A stretch of DNA of 64,000 nt from Spisula solida (lineage: Eukaryota > Mollusca > Bivalvia > Venerida > Mactridae): NCBI GenBank assembly GCA_947247005.1, contig OX365949.1, forward strand, positions 2,862,001 through 2,926,000, written 5' to 3'. Positions 46,924 to 57,355 of this stretch are shown one piece after another. The notes under the pieces were generated by a model that did not search any database, had not been told where the DNA came from, and was given only the letters and a program-made list of their open reading frames with translations. The translations under genes were made by a program, and so were the position numbers. Every line of letters starts with the position of its first letter. Position 1 is the stretch's first letter.

Positions 46924-49832
46924 CAGTGTGAATAGCAACATGGGATGCTATGGTCAGTGTACAGGTCCAGACAGTGGGGATGTGGAGGCTGTATGGGGCA
47001 CAGCAGGAACATGGCATAAATCTGCTATATGGCGAAACCATTGAAGCATACTAGGTGTAAGGCCCATACTGTGAAATATCTTTCAACCTGGCTTATTGTT
47101 TGAATTTTATCAAAGGATCAAACAGACATTTTATATAGAAACATGAAACATTATGAAATGTGTTTGTCTTACAAGCGGACATTAGAAGTTGCTAACAGTC
47201 AGTGATTGTGCCGATAGTCCTAATTATATATGAAAAATATAATTATTGCAAGCAAATTTTCATCCTGTACAAGATAATAGTTGTAAAACTGCTTGCAAAG
47301 TAGAATTGTACTGCACGTGTTGATATTATATTATGCTGTTACATTTACAAATGGAGAGGTTGGTACAAAAGCGTGTCTATATGAATAAATTCTGAGTTAC
47401 ACCACAATTTAATGATGACGTCTTCTTTACTCTCTCAATGCAGGAACTTGCCATTTATTAACCCTTTACTCTATAGTTTTCCCCGTCAGTATACATGCAC
47501 ATGTCTTAATTTGGATCACCGAACATGTATGGGGATTAAACACCAATACCATCAATGCTTCTGTCAGGGTACTGTTCGTATAACACATCATCAGGGGCCA
47601 TGGCGTAATGGGTTAAAATGATTGATAAAATTGTTCAAAATACACTATCAGTATTTGCTCAAACTTACAATTAGTTTATAATATCATTGTCATATGATCT
47701 AAGATCAAGGGGTGTCAACAGCGCCAAATTAAAAATCCTGCAAATCATATGCGACCATTTAACCAAACAAGAGGCCTTCAACCACATTGCTTCTAGTATA
47801 TTTAACTCTGTTTTGAATAAAATCATTCAGACCAGATTCAATTGACCATAACTTTGGCATTTCTTGAGATATTTTCATACATGATTTCCATTTTGGTCAG
47901 AAATCATAGCTCTTTCAGGATAGATACCGGGTTAATCCGAAATTCTGGATAAATCAGGAATAATGACACCCCTGAAGTCTAATGGGTGGTAAGGTAACCA
48001 TCTCTCCAGTCCTTCATTTGTTATCTTTACACCTTCAAACAGTTGCCTGTTTTTTCAGGAACATAACAACTGATAGCCTGTTAAGCTAAAATTCTGGATA
48101 AATTCAGATATGTTACATGTAGCCCCATTTTTGCCTAGGTAAAACCATAGCATGTCGTCATTTAATCATAATTTTTAGTGGTTTAGCAAAGTTGGGCATT
48201 ATTTACTGTTGTATTGTATCAGGCTTTCCTACTATAACATGGGTTACTAGACTGTTTATGTTTGTGCATATCACCAAAAGTATTCATCAAGGGTCACAAG
48301 TCTTGTTTTGGGTGTCATTAGCACACAACCCTTACAGTCGGTTAACATTCAGCTTTATATGACAATACCTTTGAATTTTCATCAAATACTTATTTTTTTA
48401 GCAGAAAAGTTCATTCTTTTAAGTGCAGCAAACCCGGTTTTCCGGAAGTTTGGGACTCCAAATACCTTTCATTATAGCCATGAAAGCTTACAGGAATATT
48501 TAGCAGCATGTGGAGATTAGTTTGTGCTATAACCAACTTTAAGTGGAGTTAACGGGGTCACGTTAGAAAACCAAGTTTTTGTTGAATTTCCTCATTTCTA
48601 GTTTCATGTTTTAATCATGGGGTCTGAATATTCATAACAACTGTATCATTATTTGATATTATTTTGTATTAAATTTAATAATGAAATTTTGTTGTTAATC
48701 TTTGAAAAATAAATGTGGTATTAAAATGTCAAGCAAGTTTTTTTCTATTTTGTGATGAATTTGTTATAAAATAAGTATTGTCATTAGATTTCACAAGTTG
48801 ATACAGAACCAGAAGAAACATGAGCTGTTGGCAGGCTTATAAATACTCGCCTGCATAGGGTGATCATTCTGGCAAAAATCGACGCTGCACAAATTTTGTC
48901 TTTATGCAAATCTACATATTCAGGTTGGTGATCTGTGGAAGATTGAAGGAATCCTGCAATAAATGTAGGAGTTGCGTCCACAAAAATACACATAGGCAGA
49001 CAAGCTGAATCTAGTATATCCCCCTTACGACTATAATAAACTTGATTTTCTTAGACCTAGTATGTGTTCTTGAATTATCATCCGGAAACCATTTGGTCCA
49101 CTGACAGAAGTACAGACTGCCATCAGTGAAATAATTACTGACCCATCTTTGATGGGGGCATTTAAATACAAACAGGTTTTCAGGATCTGTATTCACAAGT
49201 GTCCTAGATTTCTTTTCAAGAAATAATTTTAGAAAACTTTTCATTTAGAAATGAAAATGTCATAAGACCCTTTAACTGTTCCCATTGTGTAAACAGAAAA
49301 GTTATCCATCTTCATTTGCATAAAAAGCTTGAATTTCTTTTTCAAAAAACGTAGAAAATTATTTTTCTTTGACAAATAAATACCTTGAAAATTATGTGAA
49401 TACAGGTCCAGGTTATTACATACAAACATTTGGTTGGAAACTGCACAGTTGTCATCTCTGTTTTTCGAGATTAATTTAAAGGATAACTCAACTTGTTTCA
49501 TCATAATTTATTGGCAGTATCAATCTAGCAATGTATTATACACAAATATAACATACTATACAATGTCAAAGTTACAGAACATTATCACAATAGTACTGGA
49601 ACACCTTCAAGTCCCAAATTCTGCAACTTTTACCGACTCCTTCATTTTATATCATTAACTGTACAATCTACATACAACACTAAACAAATAAATAAATATT
49701 TTTTAAATAGAATAAAGAATATCACAATGCTATAGTTTACATAAGTTCTACAATTCTTTCAGTACTAGTCGTGAGACAGCGTTTATAAACTCACTGAATG
49801 CTTTTTCCCTTGCAACTTACAACTTTCCGGCT
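46924..49832 (+). other. RNMT 3' region and convergent intergenic DNA
   Basis: Likely 3'UTR with candidate poly(A) signals AATAAA at 47384-47389 and near 48709. A MITE lies at 47708-47973. Three short minus-strand ORFs at 49504-49241, 49244-49011 and 48993-48784 follow one another, but I recognise no domain in them. Confidence 0.45.
47708..47973. mobile_element. MITE related to 44663-44930
   Basis: Ends AGGGGTGTCA and TGACACCCCT; the interior shares 'ccaaattaaaaatc', 'gaggccttcaa' and 'gccatttcttgagatatttt' style words with the other copy. Confidence 0.75.
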
Positions 49833-49836
49833 GTAT
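49833..49836. repeat. Target-site duplication GTAT (left)
   Basis: GTAT directly abuts the left LTR and recurs at 60685-60688 directly after the right LTR. Bases beyond differ, so the duplication is 4 bp. Confidence 0.85.
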
Positions 49837-51075
49837 TGTAACAGGACGGCGGTCTCAACGATATTTATGTGCGGGCTTGACTTGTGGCCGGGGGAGGGTG
49901 GACGTGGATCAATGTACACAAACAATAGAAATACAACAATACGAATTTTAGTTGAAACAAATAGCAATTATATTCTAGACAAAGATATCTACTACAAAAT
50001 AATCGAGAGTTGACGTTGGATCTAAAGATCTATGATGTTATAATGTCAGTATGTTTATTTACATGGCCGCCATTCTTCAGAGTAATCCACCAAAGTCCGT
50101 GAAACGCCGTAGATCTAGAGTTGCACTGTAGGCCTATTCCGCAGGAAGATCTACTGTAGGTCTTCTTAGTATGTATTTAAGTTATAATGTATTAATACTA
50201 TTTAATGATAAGTTTTATTGTGAGGACTTGAAGATTCTATTTAATGTTGAGGTTTTAGATGTTGTCTGGCCGAAATCCGAAAGTGAAAAGCTGCCGGCTT
50301 CTGCGCGCTCTCTCTTTTATATTTGCCGCGCTTTGATACTTAAGAACAAAAGAGCGGTGACGTGTGAAGTATCAACCAATCATATTGAAGCCGCCTTCTT
50401 TGCCTATGTTCTATTCCACCAATCAGCGGGCTTTCGGAATTTCCCAAACAATGCGTCCTTACGCCGTACAAGAAATTAGATCCGAACATACAGTCCGCTC
50501 CGCTACTATTGAATTCGTGGAATGTATTCCGCCGTCATATGTATAAAATATGAGCTTCCAATTAATAAAGAGGTATTATAATGACTATGGTGATCCATAA
50601 GTACGTATGCAGAGAGTACTGGTCGTGCAGCGCACCCTTCGACTGTATCGATGGTGACAACAAGGAATCCCCATGACGTGACATACATGTACTTCTATAA
50701 ATAGTAACAAGTAATCTCTGCATACTGCAAACGTGTGTGTAAACTGTGTTCCTCTGGATTTACCAAGTATGGAAGTATTATCAACTGTGAATGTGTAAGT
50801 GATGAATGCTTAATCAATCCATCAATTGTACCAACTTGTGATGTAAATGCCTGCAATAGTTTTGACGTTGCATTTGTAGTCGTCCGGTAATCGTCATATG
50901 ATTCCGCGACCTGGTCTAAGAAAGTGTAACTTCGAGGTTCCCGTACAGCCTTACTAAAAACGCTAGCGACATATTACAACTTTGGGAACTTCCTTTATTG
51001 CATATAAACATGTATCCCAGCTATATAAATCCTGGACACCCGATGACTTGGTCTGTAAGAGTACCTCACATTACA
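49837..51075 (-). repeat. 3' LTR of the retrotransposon
   Basis: 1,239 bp, same length and ends as the 5' LTR. Plus-strand ORFs inside it (for example 50171-50479) recur in the other LTR at 59780-60088 and are antisense to the element. Confidence 0.97.
50054..50059 (-). terminator. Poly(A) signal AATAAA in the 3' LTR
   Basis: TTTATT on the plus strand, AATAAA in element direction, about 260 bp past the predicted TATA box, a sensible R-region position. Also at 59663-59668 in the 5' LTR. Confidence 0.45.
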
Positions 51076-51090
51076 CTTTCCCCTCCCTTG
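51076..51090 (-). other. Polypurine tract
   Basis: Minus strand reads CAAGGGAGGGGAAAG immediately before the 3' LTR, the expected plus-strand DNA primer position. Confidence 0.85.
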
Positions 51091-51427
51091 TTAAGTAATC
51101 CTCCTGGATTATACACCTTCAGCTAAGACAACAATGAGATATCCTGACAATTCTGTAATTTTTCAATCATTCCCGACAACAGTATTGTACAAATAATCAA
51201 AATATCAATACATTTATATAACGATACAAACGTTAAAGAAATCAAACTTATGATTTAACATGTCCATCAATCTTATCTCCTTCCAAAGTTCCTGGCAAAA
51301 ACCAATGAAGAATAATTTAAACATTCAGGAAATTAAATTAATGGTAGAAGCAAGTCCCATTTCTCCAAAAGGTTCCTGGCAAAACACCAATCTAACCGTA
51401 ACATATATATATAATGGTACATGTACT
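51091..51427 (-). other. Retrotransposon 3' untranslated segment
   Basis: Between the zinc-finger ORF stop and the polypurine tract. No repeat or ORF seen. Confidence 0.6.
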
Positions 51428-53086
51428 TCAAATCTTAATCTTTACTCCAGTGTCATCAAGCTTTTCAATTAAGCTGTCCGTATCCGTCCATCTTGGGGCC
51501 TTCTCAATACTCTTCACTATACCACACGACATTCTATTCTCCTCTACCTCGCCCTTTGCAACACTCTTGATGTATAGAAAGTTGTACTGGCGAATTTTTG
51601 TCTCTACCTGTTCTATGCTCTCCTCATCCTCCTTTGGCTTACCTTCACCTTCCAGTGCCAAAAAGTTGTACTTATCCAGAATGGCCTTCCTACTCAGCCT
51701 GGGGTATTCTGGCACCTTGGCCTGCTCTAGGAAAATGGCAGCATATTCCCTGGCCATCAGTCGTTGGTCTGCTGTCAAACTTCTCCAGTTGACTGGTGGC
51801 CAGCGCAATTCCCGTTTGCTGTTTGACACGTTAAACTCCACCACATGGTTCCAATCCCTTCTGGCGGGAGGGCACACCGGCATCGCCCCTCTGTTCAGCA
51901 CTTTGATGGCCCTGGCCTTAAAACTACCTCCAAGGTCTCTGCATGAGCTGCTGCTTGAGGAGCTACTGCTAGAAGACGAAGAACTCGATACACTTGGGGC
52001 TCTTCTCCGTATTGGGGCCGTTGCTAATGGGGTTGCTGCTGCTGGGTCCTTTGCTGCTGGGGCTATTGCTGCTGGGGCCATAACTTCTGGGGCCGTTACT
52101 GCTAGGGCTGTTGCTACTGGGGCCACTGCTACTGGGGTAGTTGCTTGCTGGTGTAACTTCTCCCGTCTTGGCTCCTCGGGAATTGTTGCAGGAATCACAA
52201 TCTCCTGTGCCACAGGTTGAGTTGGCTCTACCGTAACCACCGGGTCCACCACTTCTCCCAACTCAATATTGTCCGAGTAATCATCGAAATCCTCCAGTCT
52301 TGGTACCTTCTCTGTAACAGCTGCTTCCTCCCTCCTCTCGCTGCAAGCCCTCTTTCTTTCTTCTCCCTTTCTCCCGTCTTGTCCCCTACTATTCCTTTCA
52401 GCTGACATATTACCGTCCTGATTGTCACATACAGTACTCGACCGTCCGTCCCTTGACTTATCCGCACTACCCTTGTCCATCACTACACTACCACTACTGT
52501 CCACCACTCTTCTCTCGTCCATACCTTCACTAACTCCCTGCTCTTGTACCGGCCTACTTCTACTCCTATCTCTATGTCCACTCCCACCTTGAACCCTTCT
52601 CTTCCTCTCACTCGTAGCTCCCCTCTTCCATCCATCGTTCCATCTCAGTGTCCTCTCTTTTCTGTCACTAAACCCTTCCGCCCACTTCCTAACGGCTTTC
52701 CTGGCGTCGTAGGCCTCATCACTGTCGTACAGTGTGATACTTTCCACTATTTTAACATAATCATCAGGGAACATACTGAAGTAGAAACCATTCGATCTTG
52801 TGAAATGATTCTTCTGAACATGGATGTTCGTATGGCTACCCTTCACATGCACTTCCAAGTCACTTATCCTCGTAAAAGTCTTGGTTACTCCAGGACACCA
52901 TGGGCACAGGACCATCAATCTGTGGTGTGCTGCTGACGTCAGATGTTTGACTAGCGAAGTTCTGTTACCAAACATAGCGTCACAAAGCCAGCAGTTCTCC
53001 CTGAAATATAGTAATACAAGGCAACCGTAAGTAACAAGCAAAAATACTTTTGAGCATGGGCCGGGTCCCTCAGGTTTGATAGCCAA
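51428..53086 (-). CDS. Third ORF of the retrotransposon: C2H2 zinc-finger protein in env position
   Basis: 552 residues from the Met at 53086. Two zinc fingers: C32-x2-C35 with H48 and H54, and C61-x2-C64 with H80 and H85. Then a basic/Ser/Arg-rich middle, an Ala/Pro/Thr repeat region (about 340-385), a run of 15 or so Ser, and a charged C-terminal part ('LMAREYAAIFLEQAKVPEYP', 'KIRQYNFLYIKSV'). It does not look like an envelope protein: no leader, no furin site, no membrane anchor. Residues 14-28 are hydrophobic but precede a strong splice acceptor on the minus strand (CAG at 53003-53001), so they may be intron and the protein may start from a spliced RNA just before the first finger. Function unknown. 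Confidence 0.8.
   Translation of the reverse strand: MAIKPEGPGPCSKVFLLVTYGCLVLLYFRENCWLCDAMFGNRTSLVKHLTSAAHHRLMVLCPWCPGVTKTFTRISDLEVHVKGSHTNIHVQKNHFTRSNGFYFSMFPDDYVKIVESITLYDSDEAYDARKAVRKWAEGFSDRKERTLRWNDGWKRGATSERKRRVQGGSGHRDRSRSRPVQEQGVSEGMDERRVVDSSGSVVMDKGSADKSRDGRSSTVCDNQDGNMSAERNSRGQDGRKGEERKRACSERREEAAVTEKVPRLEDFDDYSDNIELGEVVDPVVTVEPTQPVAQEIVIPATIPEEPRREKLHQQATTPVAVAPVATALAVTAPEVMAPAAIAPAAKDPAAATPLATAPIRRRAPSVSSSSSSSSSSSSSSSCRDLGGSFKARAIKVLNRGAMPVCPPARRDWNHVVEFNVSNSKRELRWPPVNWRSLTADQRLMAREYAAIFLEQAKVPEYPRLSRKAILDKYNFLALEGEGKPKEDEESIEQVETKIRQYNFLYIKSVAKGEVEENRMSCGIVKSIEKAPRWTDTDSLIEKLDDTGVKIKI
53001..53030 (-). promoter_or_regulatory. Candidate splice acceptor before the zinc-finger ORF
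   Basis: Minus strand reads a T-rich tract ending TATATTTCAG just upstream of GGAGAACTGCTGG, in frame with the zinc-finger ORF. A subgenomic spliced mRNA, as for retroviral env, would use such a site. The matching donor was not identified. Confidence 0.45.
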
Positions 53087-53229
53087 TTCTTACAAAATAT
53101 GCCGCCGTCCCATTCAACATCAGGGGCTCCCAAATATGACGAAGTCTTGGTTTTCTTTATTCAATAAAAGTTTATTATTTGTTCACGACAGAATATCGTA
53201 CACTGATGTCTGTGACACCAAATTTATAC

Positions 53230-53515
53230 ATTGTTTGTCCGCGACAAAATCATCTTTCGCGATTTGTCTACGACAAATATAATACACAGTTGTCTGCGAC
53301 AAATGTTACACTGTTTATTTATAACAAATATTATACACTGTTTGTCAGCGACAAATATTACACCGTTTATTCACGACAAATATTATACACCGTTTGTCTA
53401 CGACAAATATTACACTGTTTATCCACGACAAATATTATACACCGTTTGTCTGCGACAACATTACACTGTTTATGAAAGATAAATATAATACACTGTTTGT
53501 CTGTGACAAATATTA
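53230..53515. repeat. Seven TTTGTC-N3-GACAAA dyads, about 52-bp period
   Basis: Dyads start at about 53234, 53263, 53290, 53341, 53393, 53445 and 53496; the later ones are 51-52 bp apart, separated by 'tattacactgttta' units. One arm is imperfect in the third and sixth. The array fills the spacer between pol and the zinc-finger ORF. Confidence 0.85.
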
Positions 53516-53582
53516 CACTGTTTATGAACGATATAGGCACCATGGCATTTAACGAGACTGTGCCTTCATCCTCAATATTAAA

Positions 53583-56500
53583 CTATTTAATATAACGCTG
53601 GTCATTGCGTATCCAATACGGAATCTTATTCCCTCGATAAGGATACAATCGATCTATATGATAAGCCTTCGACTTTCCTTTCCGCGTTTGTTTCACCATA
53701 CATATTAAATCGTCAACCACTCTGTTCACTAAAAACGGTCCCTTCCACTTGTTTACCAACTTTGAGCTTACTCCTACTTTCCTTGTGGGATTATGTAACC
53801 ATACTAATTGGCCTTCTGTGTAAGTTTTCCTCCTTGAATTACTATCATAGTACTTCTTCTGGTATGTGGCGGCAACTTTCAAATTTCTTCTTGCCACATC
53901 ATGACATTTCTGCAAATTGTCCTCAAGATCAATTACATAGTCGTGGTAATCATCCAGTTCAGTTGCGTCTCGGGGACGTCCAACAATGGCTTGCATGGGA
54001 AGAGTTATCTCTCGTCCAAGCATCATTTTATTTGGGCTGATCTTGGTGCTGCTGTGGGCAGATGAGCGATAGGCCATCATTACCTGTTGGAGGTAAATAT
54101 CCCAACAGTTTTGCTGTGACTTGCAATAAGACTTTAACATTGAAATCAGAGTCCTGTTGAACCGTTCAACTTGTCCATTTGCTTGAGGCCGCATAGAGGT
54201 ACTATGGGTCTTCTCAATACCCATCATTTTACACATGTCTTCCATCAGTTTGGATTCAAAACTCCTCCCTTGATCCGAATAAAGCTGCAATGGAACTCCG
54301 AACCTGCTCACGAAGTTATCTAAGATTGCTTTTGCTACTGTTTTAGTTTCCATATCAGGTAAGGCTACACTCTCTGTCCACTTGGTAAACCAATCGGAAA
54401 TTACTAGAATGTATTTGTTTCCAATAACACTAACTGGAAGGGGTCCTAGTATATCCATCATTACTCTTTCCATAGGTTCTCCAACTATATATTGTCCCAG
54501 GGGTGCCTTATTGGATTCCCTTGAAAGCTTCTTGGCGGTACAGTCATCACATTCCCTACAGTATCGCTTGACAGAATCGGTCATACCTGGCCAATAGAAA
54601 GCTTGTCGAACCTTGCCGAGTGTTTTCTCGATGCCAAGGTGCCCGCTACTGGCTATATCATGATGGTATTTGATGACTTCTTGTTGTCTGTCCTTTGGTG
54701 TCACTAGTTGATACACTTGATCACCATTGTCCATGTGGAATTTCCTGTACAGCATGCCACCTATTATTTCTAACTGGTCCCATTGTCTCCACAATGTTTT
54801 CAATTCAGAAGTAGCCGCAGACACAGTGGTCCAATCAGGTCTTGGCTTCTTGTCTTGTAGGTCAACTTTTATTTGCCCTATGTTGATATCCATCGTTTGA
54901 CTGGTTGAAACTTCAACATGATCCCATCCATTTAATAGAAAGTGGTTTGTTGTCAGATCACGGGTATTATCCTGTGCTTGGCTTCTTGTGATAACCCTTA
55001 TTTGCTCTTCATCTGTACGACCCTCTGTACTTTCAAATTCTTCCTGGATCTTCTGTTGGTGTTGACATGCTTTGCATGGTATCCTCGAGAGTGCATCGGC
55101 GTTAGAATGACTCCTGCCGCTTCGATGAATAACTTCTAAATTATATGTGTTCAGCTCCTGTAGCCATCGGGCTACCTGACCAGTTGGCACTTTTAGTGTT
55201 CGCATCCAGCTTACTGCTGCGTTGTCTGTCCGCAAGAGAACGTCTTGACCATATAGGTAGCTATGGAAATGTTTCAAGGCAATTACAACAGCTAGTAATT
55301 CCTTCCTTGTTATACAGTATGCTCGTTCATGAACATTCATTGATTTGCTCATATAAGCAATTACTCTCTCTTTGCCGTCTTGAACTTGTGAAAGAACTGC
55401 TCCTACAGCAGAATCTGATGCATCTGTGTCTAAAATAAACTTGGAACCAAGCTCTGGGTAAGCCAAGATAGGTGTAGAGGTAAGTGCCTCCTTCAACGTA
55501 TCAAATGCTTTCTGGCACTCATCCGTCCATTTGAATTTGGTTTGCTTTTCAGCAAGTTTATGTAGCGGTCTAGCGATGTCCGAGAAGCCTTGTACGAACC
55601 GCCTGTAGTATGAAGCGAGACCTAAGAAGCTACGCACCTCTTTGCCATTCCCAGGAGTTGGCCACTCGCGAACTGCATGTACCTTGTCTGGATCTGTTTT
55701 AACACCATCTTCAGAAACAATGTGTCCTAAGAATTTTGCAGACTTTTGAAAGAACGTGCATTTGGATGGTTTTAGTTTCAGGTGAGCTTCTCTTAGACGA
55801 GTGAACACATTCCTCAGGCGCTGTAAACATTGTTCCACAGTTTCTCCCGGAGTGATTATATCATCCATGTATAGTAAGGATTCTACCCACTGTAGGCCGC
55901 GTAAGACATCTTCCATTAGACGTTGAAATGTCGAGGGGGCATTGACAAGTCCGAAAGGCATAACCTTGAAGTGGTATAACCCTTGGCTGGTAGAGAATGC
56001 AGTTTTCAGCTTATCCCGCTCTTCCATCTCTATTTGCCAAAATCCAGAACAAAGATCCATGCAGCTGAACCACTTGGCGCCAGACAGAGCATCAAAACAA
56101 TCATCCACACGTGGAATGGGATAGGCGTCCTTGACGGTCACTTCATTCAGCCGTCGGTAATCCACACAAAAACGAGTCGAAAGGTCTCTCTTTAAAACAA
56201 GGACAATCGGTGAAGACCATGGACTATTAGACGGTTCTATAATTCCCTTTTCAAGCATCTTCTTAACTTCTTGCTGTTCAATCTCCCGTTTGCCATATGG
56301 TTGACGGCGAACTGGTTGCCGTATTGGAGGACTCGCGCCAGTATTAATGGTATGTTTAACTTTATTGGTGCAGCCCAAGTCATGGGTAGACTTTGCAAAT
56401 ACATCCTGAAATTCATTAAGTAGTGCAGCAAATCTCTCTCCTTCCCCTGCTTCCAAATTCACTTTGCTTCTCTCAAACACATCTTTTAAGTGCTCTGGCA

Positions 56501-57347
56501 ATAATTCTTCTTTAGATAAATCAGGCCGTTTGGTTGAGTCAGACGTATAAGCAGCACACCTCTCTGTTGCTTCCGAATATACATGCGTCTCTTCAAGAAT
56601 TGGATGACAGTGTCCTAACTCTTCGCCACTATCCACTGTAACCGTTCTGTCTGTCTCGTTCATTATACCGATAAACATGTCTTCTCCATGTGGATTTAGA
56701 ACACCTTGCAATAACTTAATTTCCCCACTGTTCACTGCTTGATTGTCATCAACATAAGCCATGTCTGGAAGAATGTCAGCATTATGTATTCTTACTGGTA
56801 CTAAGGTACAGGTTCTAGCTGGTATGTCCATTTTCTCTTCCACCATCACCCTGCATAGTTTGCCTCTATTGTCACCTGAGTAACATTCTATGATACTCCC
56901 ATCCCTAGTACATAACTCTAATGCATCCAAGTCCCAAACTTTTACATTTTTCATTATAAAGTCCTGTCCTAATATCCCTGGTAAAGATATATTGCAGACA
57001 AGAATATTTACTTGTGTTGTATATTTCCCTAGTGTGACAGTTGTTTCAATGTACCCATACACTGTAATATTTGTACCATCAACACCATGTATATTAAGGT
57101 CCCGCTGATACAATGGTATGCTACTCTCACCTCCACATTGTTCATATGTTTCTCTTGAAATGAGTGTTGCAGTAGCTCCACTGTCCAGCAAAAAGTTTAT
57201 TTTATTACCGTTGACACTGCCCTCAGTGTACAACCCATTGTCCCAAGAATTTGGTTTCCTACCCACTTGTCCTATCCTTGGGGTTGAATCTACCGTACTA
57301 TGTATAATATCACTATGGCTAGGTCGGTTTTCACCAGTGCCCGTCAT
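53583..57347 (-). CDS. pol: Retrotransposon Pol polyprotein (PR-RT-RH-IN)
   Basis: 1,254 residues from the first Met. Aspartic protease 'LLDSGATATLIS' with Asp55; reverse transcriptase with 'FCVDYRRLN' and the catalytic YMDD near residue 493; RNase H with 'LDTDASDSAVGAVLS' and 'LLRTDNAAVSW'; integrase with an HHCC zinc site ('HHDIASSGHLG' ... 'CRECDDC', about 900-930), catalytic Asp in 'VMMDILGP', Asp in 'LYSDQGRSFES' (near 1019) and Glu in 'NGQVERFN' (near 1056), then a GPY/F-like end ('KWKGPFLVNRVV'). No stops or frameshifts. The frame is open upstream of the Met to a TAG near 57413, consistent with -1 frameshifting from gag. Confidence 0.96.
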   Translation of the reverse strand: MTGTGENRPSHSDIIHSTVDSTPRIGQVGRKPNSWDNGLYTEGSVNGNKINFLLDSGATATLISRETYEQCGGESSIPLYQRDLNIHGVDGTNITVYGYIETTVTLGKYTTQVNILVCNISLPGILGQDFIMKNVKVWDLDALELCTRDGSIIECYSGDNRGKLCRVMVEEKMDIPARTCTLVPVRIHNADILPDMAYVDDNQAVNSGEIKLLQGVLNPHGEDMFIGIMNETDRTVTVDSGEELGHCHPILEETHVYSEATERCAAYTSDSTKRPDLSKEELLPEHLKDVFERSKVNLEAGEGERFAALLNEFQDVFAKSTHDLGCTNKVKHTINTGASPPIRQPVRRQPYGKREIEQQEVKKMLEKGIIEPSNSPWSSPIVLVLKRDLSTRFCVDYRRLNEVTVKDAYPIPRVDDCFDALSGAKWFSCMDLCSGFWQIEMEERDKLKTAFSTSQGLYHFKVMPFGLVNAPSTFQRLMEDVLRGLQWVESLLYMDDIITPGETVEQCLQRLRNVFTRLREAHLKLKPSKCTFFQKSAKFLGHIVSEDGVKTDPDKVHAVREWPTPGNGKEVRSFLGLASYYRRFVQGFSDIARPLHKLAEKQTKFKWTDECQKAFDTLKEALTSTPILAYPELGSKFILDTDASDSAVGAVLSQVQDGKERVIAYMSKSMNVHERAYCITRKELLAVVIALKHFHSYLYGQDVLLRTDNAAVSWMRTLKVPTGQVARWLQELNTYNLEVIHRSGRSHSNADALSRIPCKACQHQQKIQEEFESTEGRTDEEQIRVITRSQAQDNTRDLTTNHFLLNGWDHVEVSTSQTMDINIGQIKVDLQDKKPRPDWTTVSAATSELKTLWRQWDQLEIIGGMLYRKFHMDNGDQVYQLVTPKDRQQEVIKYHHDIASSGHLGIEKTLGKVRQAFYWPGMTDSVKRYCRECDDCTAKKLSRESNKAPLGQYIVGEPMERVMMDILGPLPVSVIGNKYILVISDWFTKWTESVALPDMETKTVAKAILDNFVSRFGVPLQLYSDQGRSFESKLMEDMCKMMGIEKTHSTSMRPQANGQVERFNRTLISMLKSYCKSQQNCWDIYLQQVMMAYRSSAHSSTKISPNKMMLGREITLPMQAIVGRPRDATELDDYHDYVIDLEDNLQKCHDVARRNLKVAATYQKKYYDSNSRRKTYTEGQLVWLHNPTRKVGVSSKLVNKWKGPFLVNRVVDDLICMVKQTRKGKSKAYHIDRLYPYRGNKIPYWIRNDQRYIK

Positions 57348-57355
57348 CCCACGAC

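Noticed and set aside
50171..50479. 102-codon ORF found in both LTRs
   Set aside because: Antisense to the element and identical simply because the LTRs are identical; no domain or signal seen.
51414..52220. 268-codon plus-strand ORF
   Set aside because: Exactly antisense to the retrotransposon zinc-finger ORF; its Ala/Gly-rich peptide mirrors the GC-rich repeats of that ORF.
53179..53482. Overlapping ORFs rich in 'NIIH' and 'RQILY'
   Set aside because: Translation of the dyad-repeat spacer between pol and the zinc-finger ORF.
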